Source: Bacteroidales bacterium
Lineage (GTDB): Bacteria; Bacteroidota; Bacteroidia; Bacteroidales; JAFGXI01
Reading direction: 5' to 3'
Assembly (NCBI GenBank): GCA_027064025.1
Contig: JAMOQL010000199.1
Coordinates: 1 to 39,227 of the forward strand
Length of the DNA stretch: 39,227 nucleotides
Of the stretch, positions 7,612 to 16,483 are shown in pieces. A model generated the notes under the pieces. That model was not told the DNA's origin, did no database searches, and was given only the letters and a program-made list of their open reading frames with translations. Each line of letters begins with the position of its first letter. Position 1 is the stretch's first letter. Position numbers and translations under genes: made by a program.

Positions 7612-8022
7612 TAAAAATGAGCTTTTATAAATCAATAAATTAAAAAAATATAGCATTACTTGAATGTTGTACTATTTAATATGCTTGAGTCTGGGCTAAC
7701 AAGGTTCTTTGTCATCAAACTTCCCGATAATTATTTAAAACCCTCATTTTTAGAATCGAGTCATTTGTTATTTATTCTCCGCTTTTAAAAAAAATAAGAT
7801 TTTCCATAGTAGAAATAGTATTTCCTTCTTTTTTGCCGCAAAAAAGAAGCAAAAAGCTCCCGCTAGGCAAGAATTACTAAAAATAAAATTCTAAAAATAA
7901 ATAACAATTTTATCTCAAAATTTGATAAAAAAAGAAACAAATACTAATATTGTTTTCATACCTTTGCATACCGAACTATTGTATTATTTTATAAACTTAT
8001 AACCCCTTAACTCTTAAAAATC
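7612..8022. other. Intergenic region between divergent DUF3109 and prs
   Basis: This AT-rich gap has no convincing gene. It contains a 12-1-12 perfect inverted repeat at 7825-7849 (cttcttttttgc, one base, then its complement) followed by aaaaagctcccgctaggc, a string that looks like a dispersed Bacteroidota repeat. A TACCTTTG box at 7959-7966 (plus) is the likely prs promoter, giving a leader of about 50 nt. No riboswitch-like fold was recognised. Confidence 0.5.
7959..7966 (+). promoter_or_regulatory. Promoter -7 box for prs
   Basis: TACCTTTG matches TAnnTTTG exactly and lies about 57 bp before the prs start. No good -33 TTTG was found at the usual spacing. Confidence 0.5.
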
Positions 8023-8973
8023 ATGCCTACACCAACAGTATCAATTTTCTCGGGACATTCAAATCATGCATTAGCAGAAAAAATTGCAAAAAGCTATGGA
8101 AAAGACCTCGGAAAAGTCACATTTTCTAAATTTAGTGATGGGGAATTCCAACCTTCATTCGAACAAACAATTAGAGGTCATGATATTTTTATAATCCAAA
8201 GCACCTTTGCTCCTACTGATAATATTTTTGAATTACTAATGATGGTAGATGCAGCAAAAAGAGCATCAGCAAGAAAAATTGTAGTTTTAACTCCATATTT
8301 TGGATTTGCAAGACAAGACAGAAAAGATAAACCAAGAGTTCCTATTGGAGCAAAATTAATGGCTAATTTACTAACTGCAGCCGGAGTTCACAGAATTGTT
8401 GCAATGGACTTACACGCAGATCAGATCCAGGGATTTTTCGATGTACCTTTTGACCATATGTATGCATCAATAATCTTTGTTCCATATCTTAAAAGTCTTA
8501 ATCTGGATAACCTTGTAATGGCATCACCAGATACCGGAGGGGCTAAAAGAGCAGCTGCATACGCTAAATTTCTAAATACTGATTTAGTAATTTGTTTTAA
8601 ACAAAGAAGCGGTGCAAATAAAATAGGAAATATGCAAGTAATTGGTGATGTCAAAGGGAAAGACGTTGTTCTTATAGACGATATAATCGACACTGCAGGC
8701 ACAATTAAAAAGGCCGCTGACCTAATGATTGAACAAGGTGCTAATTCTGTTAGAGCTATGGCAACTCATGCCGTACTTTCAGGTAATGCATATAAAAACA
8801 TTAGGGAATCGACACTTACTGAACTTATACTCACAGATACAATTCCATTGAAAAATAATAGCTGTGATAAAATAAAAATTCTTAGTACTGCAGATTTATT
8901 TGCTGATGTTATCAGACGAATCTCTTTTAATGAATCAATATCAGACCATTTCGAATTTACAACTATATTATAA
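8023..8973 (+). CDS. prs: Ribose-phosphate pyrophosphokinase (PRPP synthetase)
   Basis: The enzyme transfers pyrophosphate from ATP to ribose 5-phosphate, making PRPP for purine, pyrimidine, histidine, tryptophan and NAD synthesis in the cytosol. The 316-residue length is standard. FSDGEFQPSFEQTIRG lies near residues 37-52, the ATP-binding flexible loop YFGFARQDRKDKPR near 94-107, the metal-binding MDLHADQIQGFF near 128-139, and the PRPP-binding loop VVLIDDIIDTAGT near 216-228. It stands alone with its own promoter box and ends at a perfect palindromic terminator. Nothing unusual is seen in the catalytic residues. Confidence 0.97.
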   Translation: MPTPTVSIFSGHSNHALAEKIAKSYGKDLGKVTFSKFSDGEFQPSFEQTIRGHDIFIIQSTFAPTDNIFELLMMVDAAKRASARKIVVLTPYFGFARQDRKDKPRVPIGAKLMANLLTAAGVHRIVAMDLHADQIQGFFDVPFDHMYASIIFVPYLKSLNLDNLVMASPDTGGAKRAAAYAKFLNTDLVICFKQRSGANKIGNMQVIGDVKGKDVVLIDDIIDTAGTIKKAADLMIEQGANSVRAMATHAVLSGNAYKNIRESTLTELILTDTIPLKNNSCDKIKILSTADLFADVIRRISFNESISDHFEFTTIL

Positions 8974-8984
8974 ATCATAAATCC

Positions 8985-9028
8985 ATAAAGATAAAAGCTG
9001 TTCATTAATGAACAGCTTTTATCTTTAT
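8985..9028. terminator. Perfect 44-bp palindrome downstream of prs, probable terminator
   Basis: The two 22-nt halves, 8985-9006 and 9007-9028, are exact reverse complements with no spacer. As RNA this forms a long hairpin starting 12 bp after the prs stop, with U-rich sequence in the 3' arm. It would work in either direction. The rest of the gap to 9241 is AT-rich, with a TACTTTTG promoter-like box at 9150-9157. Confidence 0.8.
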
Positions 9029-9149
9029 AGCTATTTCCACATCCTAAAGTCAACACACCAAAGCTCCAATATTCTACGCCAAATCATATACAATAAAGCA
9101 AAAAATGAATAAATAAATAGATAATAGTATTTTAATAAATCAAAAACAT

Positions 9150-9157
9150 TACTTTTG
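9150..9157 (+). promoter_or_regulatory. Promoter -7 box for the lipoprotein-M1 peptidase-lpxH operon
   Basis: TACTTTTG matches TAnnTTTG and lies about 85 bp before the lipoprotein start. It is the only exact match seen in this gap. Confidence 0.4.
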
Positions 9158-9241
9158 AAACTCAATATAAAATATAAGATAATATTTAGCGTTGGTGTTA
9201 GAACCTCCCATTATTATTTAAGCTTAAAATCAGTATAAGTA

Positions 9242-10399
9242 ATGAAACTTAATAAATATATATTAAATCTGACAGTCTTAATAATATTATTAGCTACAGC
9301 ATGTGAATTAAATAAAACTAATAGTAAAGATATTATCGATGTAAATATAAAGTTAAGTAATGCAACCAATAATTACTTATCTATTTATAGAATAGAACCT
9401 AAATCTTCTATATTAATGGATTCAGCTTTAGCAACTGAAACCAAAATAAATTTTAAAATAAGCCCCTACCAATCACCTGATATTTATTTACTTAGAATTT
9501 CTAGCAATAAATCCCTAATGTTTATCGCAAAGAAAGGACAAAGCATCAATATTGAACTAAACCCTAACACGAGCCCTTTGCAATATAACATTTACAATTC
9601 GTTTTCAAGTAATCTAATCAAAGAAAACAATAATATAATAAACACAGCAGTCAAAGAATTTGACAGTATTTACTCAAACTACAGGAGTAGCGAAACAAAC
9701 TTAAACACATTAAGAATTAAAACTGATAGTAGCTTAAAAGCCATTCAAGAACATTTGTATTTTAATTTAAAAAGAAATATTAAATCACATCCTTCAGATT
9801 TATCCTCAATTATTGGACTTTATTCCCGATTTGCAAATTCGTTTATCTTTAATTTAAAGGCAGACTCTTCGCTATTTTATCTGATATCAGACTCATGCTA
9901 TGCAAAATATCCTAATAACAAACACTCTATTACACTTAAAAATACCATAAACATATCAAAAGAAAACTCAACTAATATCGATATTAAGGAACATTTATTA
10001 GATAAAGGAAATGTTTTTAAAGACCTATGTATGCTTCGTTCTGATGAAAATAAATATTGTATATATGATAATACAGCTAAATATAAGATAATATACATTT
10101 GGAGGTCGAAGGATAAAGCATTTTGGGATTATAATCCTATATTAAAAAAGATTTACAATAAATATAATAGAAAAACCCTTGATATTATAGGTATTTCGGC
10201 AGAAAGAGACAAGCTTAACTGGTTAAATTATTGCACAATGGAAAGATTAAATTGGATTAATTTAATAGCTAGGCCATCACAACTCAATGATATTAATCCA
10301 AAAGGAATATTCCCAAGAATATATGTGTTAAACAAAGACTTTGAGATAATTGCAAAAGACCCTAATATTAACGACATTGAAAAAATTATTAAAATATGA
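9242..10399 (+). CDS. Lipoprotein with thioredoxin-like fold lacking the CxxC active site
   Basis: The 385-residue protein starts with a lipoprotein signal ending LLATAC, so it is likely an envelope lipoprotein lipidated at Cys21. The N-terminal third (residues 30-110) looks like the beta-rich DUF4369-type domain seen before thioredoxin domains in Bacteroidota. A helical middle follows. The last 110 residues read like a TlpA/AhpC fold: YKIIYIWRSKDKAFW, then DIIGISAERDKLNWLNYC and a final FPRIYVLNKDFEIIAKD strand pair. Where CxxC should follow YIWRS there is KDKAFW, so it should be redox-inactive. Its stop overlaps the next start (ATGA), implying translational coupling to the M1 peptidase. The fold call is by pattern only. 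Confidence 0.65.
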   Translation: MKLNKYILNLTVLIILLATACELNKTNSKDIIDVNIKLSNATNNYLSIYRIEPKSSILMDSALATETKINFKISPYQSPDIYLLRISSNKSLMFIAKKGQSINIELNPNTSPLQYNIYNSFSSNLIKENNNIINTAVKEFDSIYSNYRSSETNLNTLRIKTDSSLKAIQEHLYFNLKRNIKSHPSDLSSIIGLYSRFANSFIFNLKADSSLFYLISDSCYAKYPNNKHSITLKNTINISKENSTNIDIKEHLLDKGNVFKDLCMLRSDENKYCIYDNTAKYKIIYIWRSKDKAFWDYNPILKKIYNKYNRKTLDIIGISAERDKLNWLNYCTMERLNWINLIARPSQLNDINPKGIFPRIYVLNKDFEIIAKDPNINDIEKIIKI

Positions 10400-13300
10400 A
10401 AAATCTCTATTCAATAATTCTCATATTCTCTATTAACCTGATTTACGAGATGCCCGCAAAGGCTCAGGAAGGGAATTATTGGCAACAAGAGGTTGATTAT
10501 ACAATAAGAGTTAACCTAGATGATAAAAGGAACTACCTCAATGCAAATATAAAAATGGTCTATCACAATAACTCTCCCACAACATTAAATTTTATCTACA
10601 TCCATCTTTGGCCAAATGCATATCGTAGTGATGAAACTGCTCTGTGCGATCAACTAATTAAAAACAACAATACTACTTTATATTATGCTGAATTTGAGAA
10701 AACCGGCTTTATCGATAGCCTTGATTTCAAATCCAAGAACAAACAACTACGATGGGAATTTGATTCAAAATACAATGATATAGCAAAAGTTTATCTCCCA
10801 AAAGCCCTTAAATCTGGAGATTCAATTGAAATTTCAACTCCATTTATGGTAAAAATACCTTCTTCTGAATTTTCCAGATTAGGTCATAGCAAACAATCAT
10901 ACCAAATTACCCAATGGTATCCAAAACCTGCTGTTTATGACAAAAAAGGCTGGCATCAAATGCCATATCTAAACCAAGGAGAATTCTATTCTGAGTACGG
11001 AAACTACAATGTATTCATTACATTACCTGATAATTATAAACTCTGGGCAACAGGAGATCTTATTAATGGCGAAGAGGAAAATAAATGGTTAGATTCATTA
11101 TCAACAGTAACAAAAGATAAAAAAGAATTTACAGATGATTTGGAGTTCCCAAAGTCTTCAAACATAAATAAAACATTACATTTTTTTCAAGAAAAAGTCC
11201 ATGATTTTGCATGGTTTGCCGATAAAAGGTATAATGTATTGCGCGATTATGTTCACCTTGAAAACGGTGATAGCATATTAACACAAGCAATGTTTACAAA
11301 TCAGGAAGCCAAACTATGGAAAAAAAGTTTAAAATATCTAAACCAATCTATATTATTTTATTCTGAAATGGTGGGTAATTATCCATATAAAACTGTTACC
11401 GCAGTACAAGGAGCATTAAGTGCTGGAGCCGGTATGGAATATCCTAATATTACAATTATTGGTATTTCAAATACTGATATAAATTTAGAAGAGACTATTA
11501 TGCACGAAGTGGGACACAATTGGTTTTATGGAATCTTTGGATTTAACGAACGTGATTATCCTTGGATGGATGAAGGTATAAACACCTTTTACCAAACACT
11601 TTATATGCAAAAATATTATTCAAATATTAGTCTTTCAGAGAAATTCCTAAAAAAGAACATTTCCCTATTTGGATTAGACAAAATGGATAACTTAGATGCA
11701 TTATATTGGCCATTACGATTTACTGTTTCTTACAATCTTGACCAAGCAGCAAATCTAGGCGCTGAATTATATACAAAAATAAATTATGGTATTGATATTT
11801 ATGGTAAAGTACCGCTAATATTCCACTACTTAAGAGCATATATTGGCAACAATGAGTTTGATAGCATTATGCATGATTTTTTTAATGAATGGAAATTCAA
11901 ACATCCACAACCGGAAGATTTTGCCCTATTTTTTGAAAACAAAAGCGATAAAAATTTAGATTGGTTTTTTAAAGATTTACTCTCTAGCAAAAAACGTGTA
12001 GATTATAAAATAGTTTCAACAAAGAAAATCGGTGACTCATTGATAATAATATTAAAAAATAAGGGTGATATAAATTCACCTATTCTTATTACTGCAAAAA
12101 ATAATATAGGCAACACAACAACAAAATGGATAAATGGATTTTCGAGAAGCACACAAACAGCAATTAAATCAAACGATTACAGTAAAATAGAAATCAACAA
12201 TAAAAATTTTATGATAGACTTTAATCCCGGTAATAACTACTATTATCCCAATAAAACATTTCATAAAAGAAAGATTCCAAAACTAAAATTAATAACAGCC
12301 ATTCCAAAAGCTGAAGAAAGTATATTATATTTCTCTCCCATTATTGGCTGGAACAACTACAACAAAACGATGTTAGGAGTTTTATTTACAAATCATTCTA
12401 TCTTTGAGAAAAAGTACGAATTTGAAATTATGCCATTATATTCATTTAAAGAAAAGGACATAAATGGATTTTTTGCCATCAGACGAAATTTTTATACCAA
12501 TTCATCAATCCGAAGAATAAGTCTTGGAGTATCAGGCAAAAAATACAATTATATTACATACTTCTACTCAAATTCTTATAACCGATTAGTCCCTGAAATA
12601 AAATTCTATTTTAACAATCCTGAAGGGATAACAAAAATAAATCATCAATTAAGTTTTAGGGCGGTAATAGTAGAAAAAGAATACGACAATTATAAAAAGA
12701 TAAATGACAAAAATATAGCAATACAATCCAAACAATACTACACCATTTACAATTTAAAATACCTCTATCAAAATACCAGAGTTATGGTTCCTTTTGATTT
12801 GGAATATAATTTAGAATTCAATAGAGAATTGGCAAAAATGGATTTCACAACAAGCTTTAGTATAAACTATTTAAAGCCCAAAAAATATTTAGAAATGAGA
12901 TTCTTTGCAGGATATTTACTAAAACACTCTGATAATCCACAGGTAGATTATTCATATAAAATGAGCTCATGGAAAGGACGAGACGATTATTTATTTGACC
13001 ACACATATTTTGGAAGGTCAGAATCAATGGGACTGCTTGGAGCACAGACAACTATAAGAGACGGAGGATTTTATATTCCAAGTGCACTAGGCCGAAGCTG
13101 GGGAATACTTGCATCTGCTAATCTTCGCAGCTCTATTCCTTTCACAAATATTGTAAAACTATATTACAATATTGGCATAACAATGAATCCGGCAAATATG
13201 ACAGCCAGCAATTATGATAAACTTTTATATGAAGGAGGAGTCATTTTAAGTCTCTTAGATAAAAAATTTGAGGTGTATTTTCCTTTAATTATAGATAAGA

Positions 13301-13413
13301 ATACATCATCATATTATAATATTAATAATTATGAATTTAAGAATAGAATAAGATTCACAATGAACCTAGATTATTTTAACCCATTTAAAATATTAAAAGA
13401 CTTACATTTGTAG
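10396..13413 (+). CDS. M1-family metallopeptidase with C-terminal outer-membrane beta-barrel-like region
   Basis: The 1005-residue protein has a signal peptide (residues 1-23, ending PAKAQ). An aminopeptidase N-type N domain follows, then the gluzincin site HEVGHNW (His370, Glu371, His374) with Glu393 in WMDEGINTF, the exact HExxH-x18-E spacing. The exopeptidase-type GAGMEYPN lies just before. Single-domain M1 relatives of Bacteroidota end around 600-650 residues. Here some 390 more residues form alternating aromatic-rich strands (for example FEIMPLYSF, FFAIRR, FTTSFSINYL, MRFFAGYLL) and finish with RIRFTMNLDYFNPF, like an outer-membrane barrel. It probably acts at the cell surface or periplasmic face. 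It sits between a coupled lipoprotein gene and lpxH (6 bp). Confidence 0.85.
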   Translation: MKNLYSIILIFSINLIYEMPAKAQEGNYWQQEVDYTIRVNLDDKRNYLNANIKMVYHNNSPTTLNFIYIHLWPNAYRSDETALCDQLIKNNNTTLYYAEFEKTGFIDSLDFKSKNKQLRWEFDSKYNDIAKVYLPKALKSGDSIEISTPFMVKIPSSEFSRLGHSKQSYQITQWYPKPAVYDKKGWHQMPYLNQGEFYSEYGNYNVFITLPDNYKLWATGDLINGEEENKWLDSLSTVTKDKKEFTDDLEFPKSSNINKTLHFFQEKVHDFAWFADKRYNVLRDYVHLENGDSILTQAMFTNQEAKLWKKSLKYLNQSILFYSEMVGNYPYKTVTAVQGALSAGAGMEYPNITIIGISNTDINLEETIMHEVGHNWFYGIFGFNERDYPWMDEGINTFYQTLYMQKYYSNISLSEKFLKKNISLFGLDKMDNLDALYWPLRFTVSYNLDQAANLGAELYTKINYGIDIYGKVPLIFHYLRAYIGNNEFDSIMHDFFNEWKFKHPQPEDFALFFENKSDKNLDWFFKDLLSSKKRVDYKIVSTKKIGDSLIIILKNKGDINSPILITAKNNIGNTTTKWINGFSRSTQTAIKSNDYSKIEINNKNFMIDFNPGNNYYYPNKTFHKRKIPKLKLITAIPKAEESILYFSPIIGWNNYNKTMLGVLFTNHSIFEKKYEFEIMPLYSFKEKDINGFFAIRRNFYTNSSIRRISLGVSGKKYNYITYFYSNSYNRLVPEIKFYFNNPEGITKINHQLSFRAVIVEKEYDNYKKINDKNIAIQSKQYYTIYNLKYLYQNTRVMVPFDLEYNLEFNRELAKMDFTTSFSINYLKPKKYLEMRFFAGYLLKHSDNPQVDYSYKMSSWKGRDDYLFDHTYFGRSESMGLLGAQTTIRDGGFYIPSALGRSWGILASANLRSSIPFTNIVKLYYNIGITMNPANMTASNYDKLLYEGGVILSLLDKKFEVYFPLIIDKNTSSYYNINNYEFKNRIRFTMNLDYFNPFKILKDLHL

Positions 13414-13419
13414 CCAGAT

Positions 13420-14178
13420 ATGGAAACAGACAAAAAGCAAAGAATATATTTCTTCTCCGATGTACATCTGGGAGCCCCTGATTACAATAGCAGCCTGGTA
13501 AGAGAAAAAAAGCTTGTAAACTTTTTATGTAATATAGAAAAAGATGCTACTGAACTATTTATCTTAGGCGACTTATTTGATATGTGGTTCGATTATAAAA
13601 GAGTGGTTCCTAGAGGTTATGTAAGATTATTAGGACAACTTGCAAAAATGTCGGATATGGGCATTAAACTACACTACTTTATTGGCAACCACGACATGTG
13701 GGCATTTGATTATTTTGAAAAAGAAATTGGAATAAAAATGTATCGAGAGCCAAAAGTGTTTACTTTTAATAACAAAAAAATTCTATTAGGACATGGTGAC
13801 GGATTGGGAGAAGGAGAAACAGGATATAAACTTATAAAAAGAGTATTTGCCGGGAAATTAAACCAATGGCTATTTGCCAGACTACATCCTAATTTTGGAT
13901 TGGGACTTGCAGATCTATTATCAAGCAGAAGCAGAATAGCAAATGGAAATTTTGAAGAAAGTATGGGAAGTTTTGAATCTGAATATCTATATAAATATTG
14001 CAAACAAAGACTTAAAGATGAACATTTTGACTATTTTATATTTGGACATAGACATATAGCTTTAGAATATAATTTAGGAACTAATTCCAAATACATTAAT
14101 TTGGGTGAATGGGTTAAAAAACCACATTATGCATATTTTGATGGAGAAAATATATCCTTACGAAAGTTGAAAGAATAA
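13420..14178 (+). CDS. lpxH: UDP-2,3-diacylglucosamine diphosphatase-like metallophosphoesterase (LpxH type)
   Basis: LpxH cleaves UDP-2,3-diacylglucosamine to lipid X in lipid A synthesis at the inner face of the cytoplasmic membrane. The 252-residue protein has all calcineurin-like metal motifs: FSDVHLGAPD near residues 12-21, LGDLFDMWFDY near 47-57, GNHDMWAFDYF near 88-98, GHGDGLGEGE near 125-134 and the late GHRHIALEY near 208. The WFDY and the helix after GNHD fit the LpxH-type subgroup and not generic phosphatases. It follows the M1 peptidase gene by 6 bp, probably in the same transcript, and ends tail-to-tail with a receiver gene (1 bp apart). Confidence 0.85.
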   Translation: METDKKQRIYFFSDVHLGAPDYNSSLVREKKLVNFLCNIEKDATELFILGDLFDMWFDYKRVVPRGYVRLLGQLAKMSDMGIKLHYFIGNHDMWAFDYFEKEIGIKMYREPKVFTFNNKKILLGHGDGLGEGETGYKLIKRVFAGKLNQWLFARLHPNFGLGLADLLSSRSRIANGNFEESMGSFESEYLYKYCKQRLKDEHFDYFIFGHRHIALEYNLGTNSKYINLGEWVKKPHYAYFDGENISLRKLKE

Positions 14179-14179
14179 T

Positions 14180-14557
14180 CTAATTAAGTGCTCCTTGATA
14201 AAGATTCTTTAAGGCCTCATCAATTTCTTGATTCATAGTCTTAAGCCCTTTACTTATATATTTAAAAACACCCAGTTTGTGTGCCTCTTCAATAATTTTG
14301 CATTTATCCTGAGCCGAAACCATTATTACTTCTGTAAATGGAGACTCCTTTTTAACTTTAAGAAGAACTTCTATTCCAGTTAAATCTCCAAGATCATAAT
14401 CCAAGAAAATTAAATCCGGCTTAAGATTAACTTCATTAAGAAAATCATTTCCAGAATTAAAAATATATACTTGCTTAAAACCTTTAATAATAAGCTTCCG
14501 CTTTAACACCTCCGCAAATAACTTATCATCATCTACAACAAAAATAATTGAATCCAT
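14180..14557 (-). CDS. Stand-alone response regulator receiver protein
   Basis: This protein of about 125 residues consists only of a CheY-like receiver domain. Starting at the ATG at 14557 it begins MDSIIFVVDDDKLFAE with the acidic pair, has the phospho-acceptor in LIFLDYDLGDLTG near residue 53, the Ser/Thr in MVSAQD near 81 and the lysine in KYISKG near 104. No output domain is present, so it acts by protein contact or as a relay. It is divergent from the sigma-54 response regulator gene that starts 195 bp away, and the two receivers resemble each other, suggesting a functional link. A longer GTG start at 14581 is possible but less family-like. Confidence 0.88.
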   Translation of the reverse strand: MDSIIFVVDDDKLFAEVLKRKLIIKGFKQVYIFNSGNDFLNEVNLKPDLIFLDYDLGDLTGIEVLLKVKKESPFTEVIMVSAQDKCKIIEEAHKLGVFKYISKGLKTMNQEIDEALKNLYQGALN

Positions 14558-14680
14558 GCATATTAGATTTGTTCTTAACACCTAAAATATTATACCAAAA
14601 ATCATATATTACTGTTTTTGTGTGTTTTAATATCTATTTCAAAATTTGTTTTTTCTCAAAAAAAATCATTGATTCTAAAA

Positions 14681-14712
14681 TTTGGAAAAATTAATAATTA
14701 GTATTATCTTTG
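14681..14712 (+). promoter_or_regulatory. Complete Bacteroidota-type promoter for the sigma-54 response regulator gene
   Basis: A TTTG at 14681-14684 and TATCTTTG at 14705-14712 are separated by 20 nt, matching the -33/-7 layout of the Bacteroidota housekeeping sigma factor. Transcription would begin about 35 bp before the ATG at 14753. Confidence 0.7.
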
Positions 14713-14752
14713 CACTGTTAATATTGCTTTATCGGACTAAAACAATTTGTAA

Positions 14753-16099
14753 ATGAACAGCTATAAAATTTTTGTTGTTGAGGATGACCCAATGTATGCT
14801 CGAATACTAAGTTATCATTTATCACAAAACCCTGATTATGACATAGAAACATTTGAGTCAGGAAGAGCCTGTCTAAGCAACCTATATAAAAATCCAGACC
14901 TTATTACTCTTGACTATTCTTTACCAGACCTTTCTGGTTTAGAGATATTGAATAAAATTAAAGAATTCAATAATGAATTACCGGTAATAATAATCTCCGG
15001 TCAGAGTGATATAAATACGGCTGTTAACCTTTTAAAAGAGGGTGCTTATGATTACATCGTTAAGGACGAAGAAGCAAAAAACAGATTATGGAACACTGTT
15101 AAGAACATTAAAGAACACACAAAACTGAAGCGTGAAGTTGAAAATCTTCGTGAAGAGGTAGCGAAAAAATACACTTTTAATAAAGGAATTATTGGAAATA
15201 GTAAAGGCATAAAGCGTGTTTTTAGCATAATGGAAAAAGCAGCAAAGACAAATATAACAGTTTCTATAACCGGCGAAACCGGTACAGGTAAAGAGGTTGT
15301 TGCTAAGTCCATTCATTATAACTCTCCAAAAGCAGACAAACCCTTTGTTGTTGTTAACGTCTCTGCAATTCCAAAAGAGCTAATTGAAAGTGAAATGTTT
15401 GGGCATGAAAAAGGTGCCTTTACAGGAGCTGACAGACGCCGTATTGGTAAATTTGAACAAGCAAATGGAGGGACGCTTTTCTTAGATGAAATTGCTGAAA
15501 TGGCCTTACCAATGCAAGCCAAACTACTTAGAGTTATTCAAGAAAGAGAACTCTCCAGAGTTGGTGGAAATGAAATAATAAAATTTAACACACGGATTAT
15601 TATCGCAACTCACAGAAACTTACTTGATGAGGTTAAAAAAGGTAACTTTAGAGAAGATTTATACTACAGGCTACTTGGATTACCTATAGAACTTCCTCCT
15701 TTAAGAGAAAGAGGTAATGATATTATTCTTTTAGCAAGACATTTTATTAAATCATTCTGTAAAGAGAATCAAATTGAAATATTGAAACTTAGCCAAGAAG
15801 CTCAAGAGAAACTTCTTAATTACCCATTCCCTGGAAATGTTAGAGAGTTGAAAGCTGTTATAGAACTTGCAGCAGTAATGGCTATTGGAGATACTATTAC
15901 TAAGGACGATATCAGTTTCCATAAGATTAACGAGATGAGCGACTTACTATCTAAAGAACTAACATTGGATGAATACAATGCTAAAATAGTAAGTGCTTTT
16001 CTTCATAAATATAATGGAAATATAACAGAAGTGGCTGCAAAATTAAATATTGGCAAATCAACAATATACAGAATGAAGAAACAAGGAGTGATAGAATAA
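14753..16099 (+). CDS. Sigma-54-dependent response regulator (NtrC family: receiver, AAA+, Fis-type HTH)
   Basis: The 448-residue protein has three domains. Residues 1-120 are a receiver (FVVEDDPMYAR; phospho-acceptor in LITLDYSLPDLSG near residue 54; lysine in YIVKDE near 104). Residues 145-380 are the AAA+ core with Walker A GETGTGKE near 175, the sigma-54-contacting GAFTGADRR near 222, Walker B GGTLFLDEIAEM near 240 and RELKAVIELA. The C terminus is a helix-turn-helix, ITEVAAKLNIGKSTIYRMKK. It should activate RNA polymerase-sigma-54 at enhancer-dependent promoters. No cognate histidine kinase lies in the window; candidate partners are the divergent receiver and the Hpt protein at 20067. 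Target genes are unknown. Confidence 0.95.
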   Translation: MNSYKIFVVEDDPMYARILSYHLSQNPDYDIETFESGRACLSNLYKNPDLITLDYSLPDLSGLEILNKIKEFNNELPVIIISGQSDINTAVNLLKEGAYDYIVKDEEAKNRLWNTVKNIKEHTKLKREVENLREEVAKKYTFNKGIIGNSKGIKRVFSIMEKAAKTNITVSITGETGTGKEVVAKSIHYNSPKADKPFVVVNVSAIPKELIESEMFGHEKGAFTGADRRRIGKFEQANGGTLFLDEIAEMALPMQAKLLRVIQERELSRVGGNEIIKFNTRIIIATHRNLLDEVKKGNFREDLYYRLLGLPIELPPLRERGNDIILLARHFIKSFCKENQIEILKLSQEAQEKLLNYPFPGNVRELKAVIELAAVMAIGDTITKDDISFHKINEMSDLLSKELTLDEYNAKIVSAFLHKYNGNITEVAAKLNIGKSTIYRMKKQGVIE

Positions 16100-16468
16100 C
16101 TAATCTCCTTGTATCACCTCACTAGATTCAGAAGTGGAATAGTTTGTTTTTATTGCATTACTATTACTTATAATTAGGTAAATACCAATTATTATTAGAA
16201 TAATCAATAATATAGTTTTTCTTTTTAAAACAACTTTATTATCTATTTCTGGTATCTCATTATCGGCATCCTCAAGCACTGCTTTATCCATTCCAAGAAC
16301 ATCTTTTTGCATAGAAATATTCCTTTCTTGATACAAGGACTTACCGTACTTCTTTTTACTCAAAAATCTACGACTAAAAATAACGTAAATAAAAAGTATA
16401 AATCCTCCTAATGCCAGCAGCAGTTCAGGCATTTCATTAGTTGCCCACACTAAATTCAAACACATCAT
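16100..16468 (-). CDS. Small membrane protein of unknown function with two predicted transmembrane segments
   Basis: I do not recognise this 122-residue protein. It has a hydrophobic segment at residues 14-30 (LLLALGGFILFIYVIF), a basic cytosolic-type stretch (RRFLSKKKYGK), an acidic middle and a second segment near residues 85-103 (ILLIILIIIGIYLIIS). The start has two adjacent ATGs at 16468 and 16465; a later Met at residue 13 is also possible. It follows the OmpA-family gene by 15 bp on the same strand and so is probably co-transcribed with it. Its stop codon abuts, tail-to-tail, the stop of the sigma-54 regulator. A real gene seems likely from coupling and composition. Confidence 0.6.
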   Translation of the reverse strand: MMCLNLVWATNEMPELLLALGGFILFIYVIFSRRFLSKKKYGKSLYQERNISMQKDVLGMDKAVLEDADNEIPEIDNKVVLKRKTILLIILIIIGIYLIISNSNAIKTNYSTSESSEVIQGD

Positions 16469-16483
16469 CTAAAAAATGGTTTT

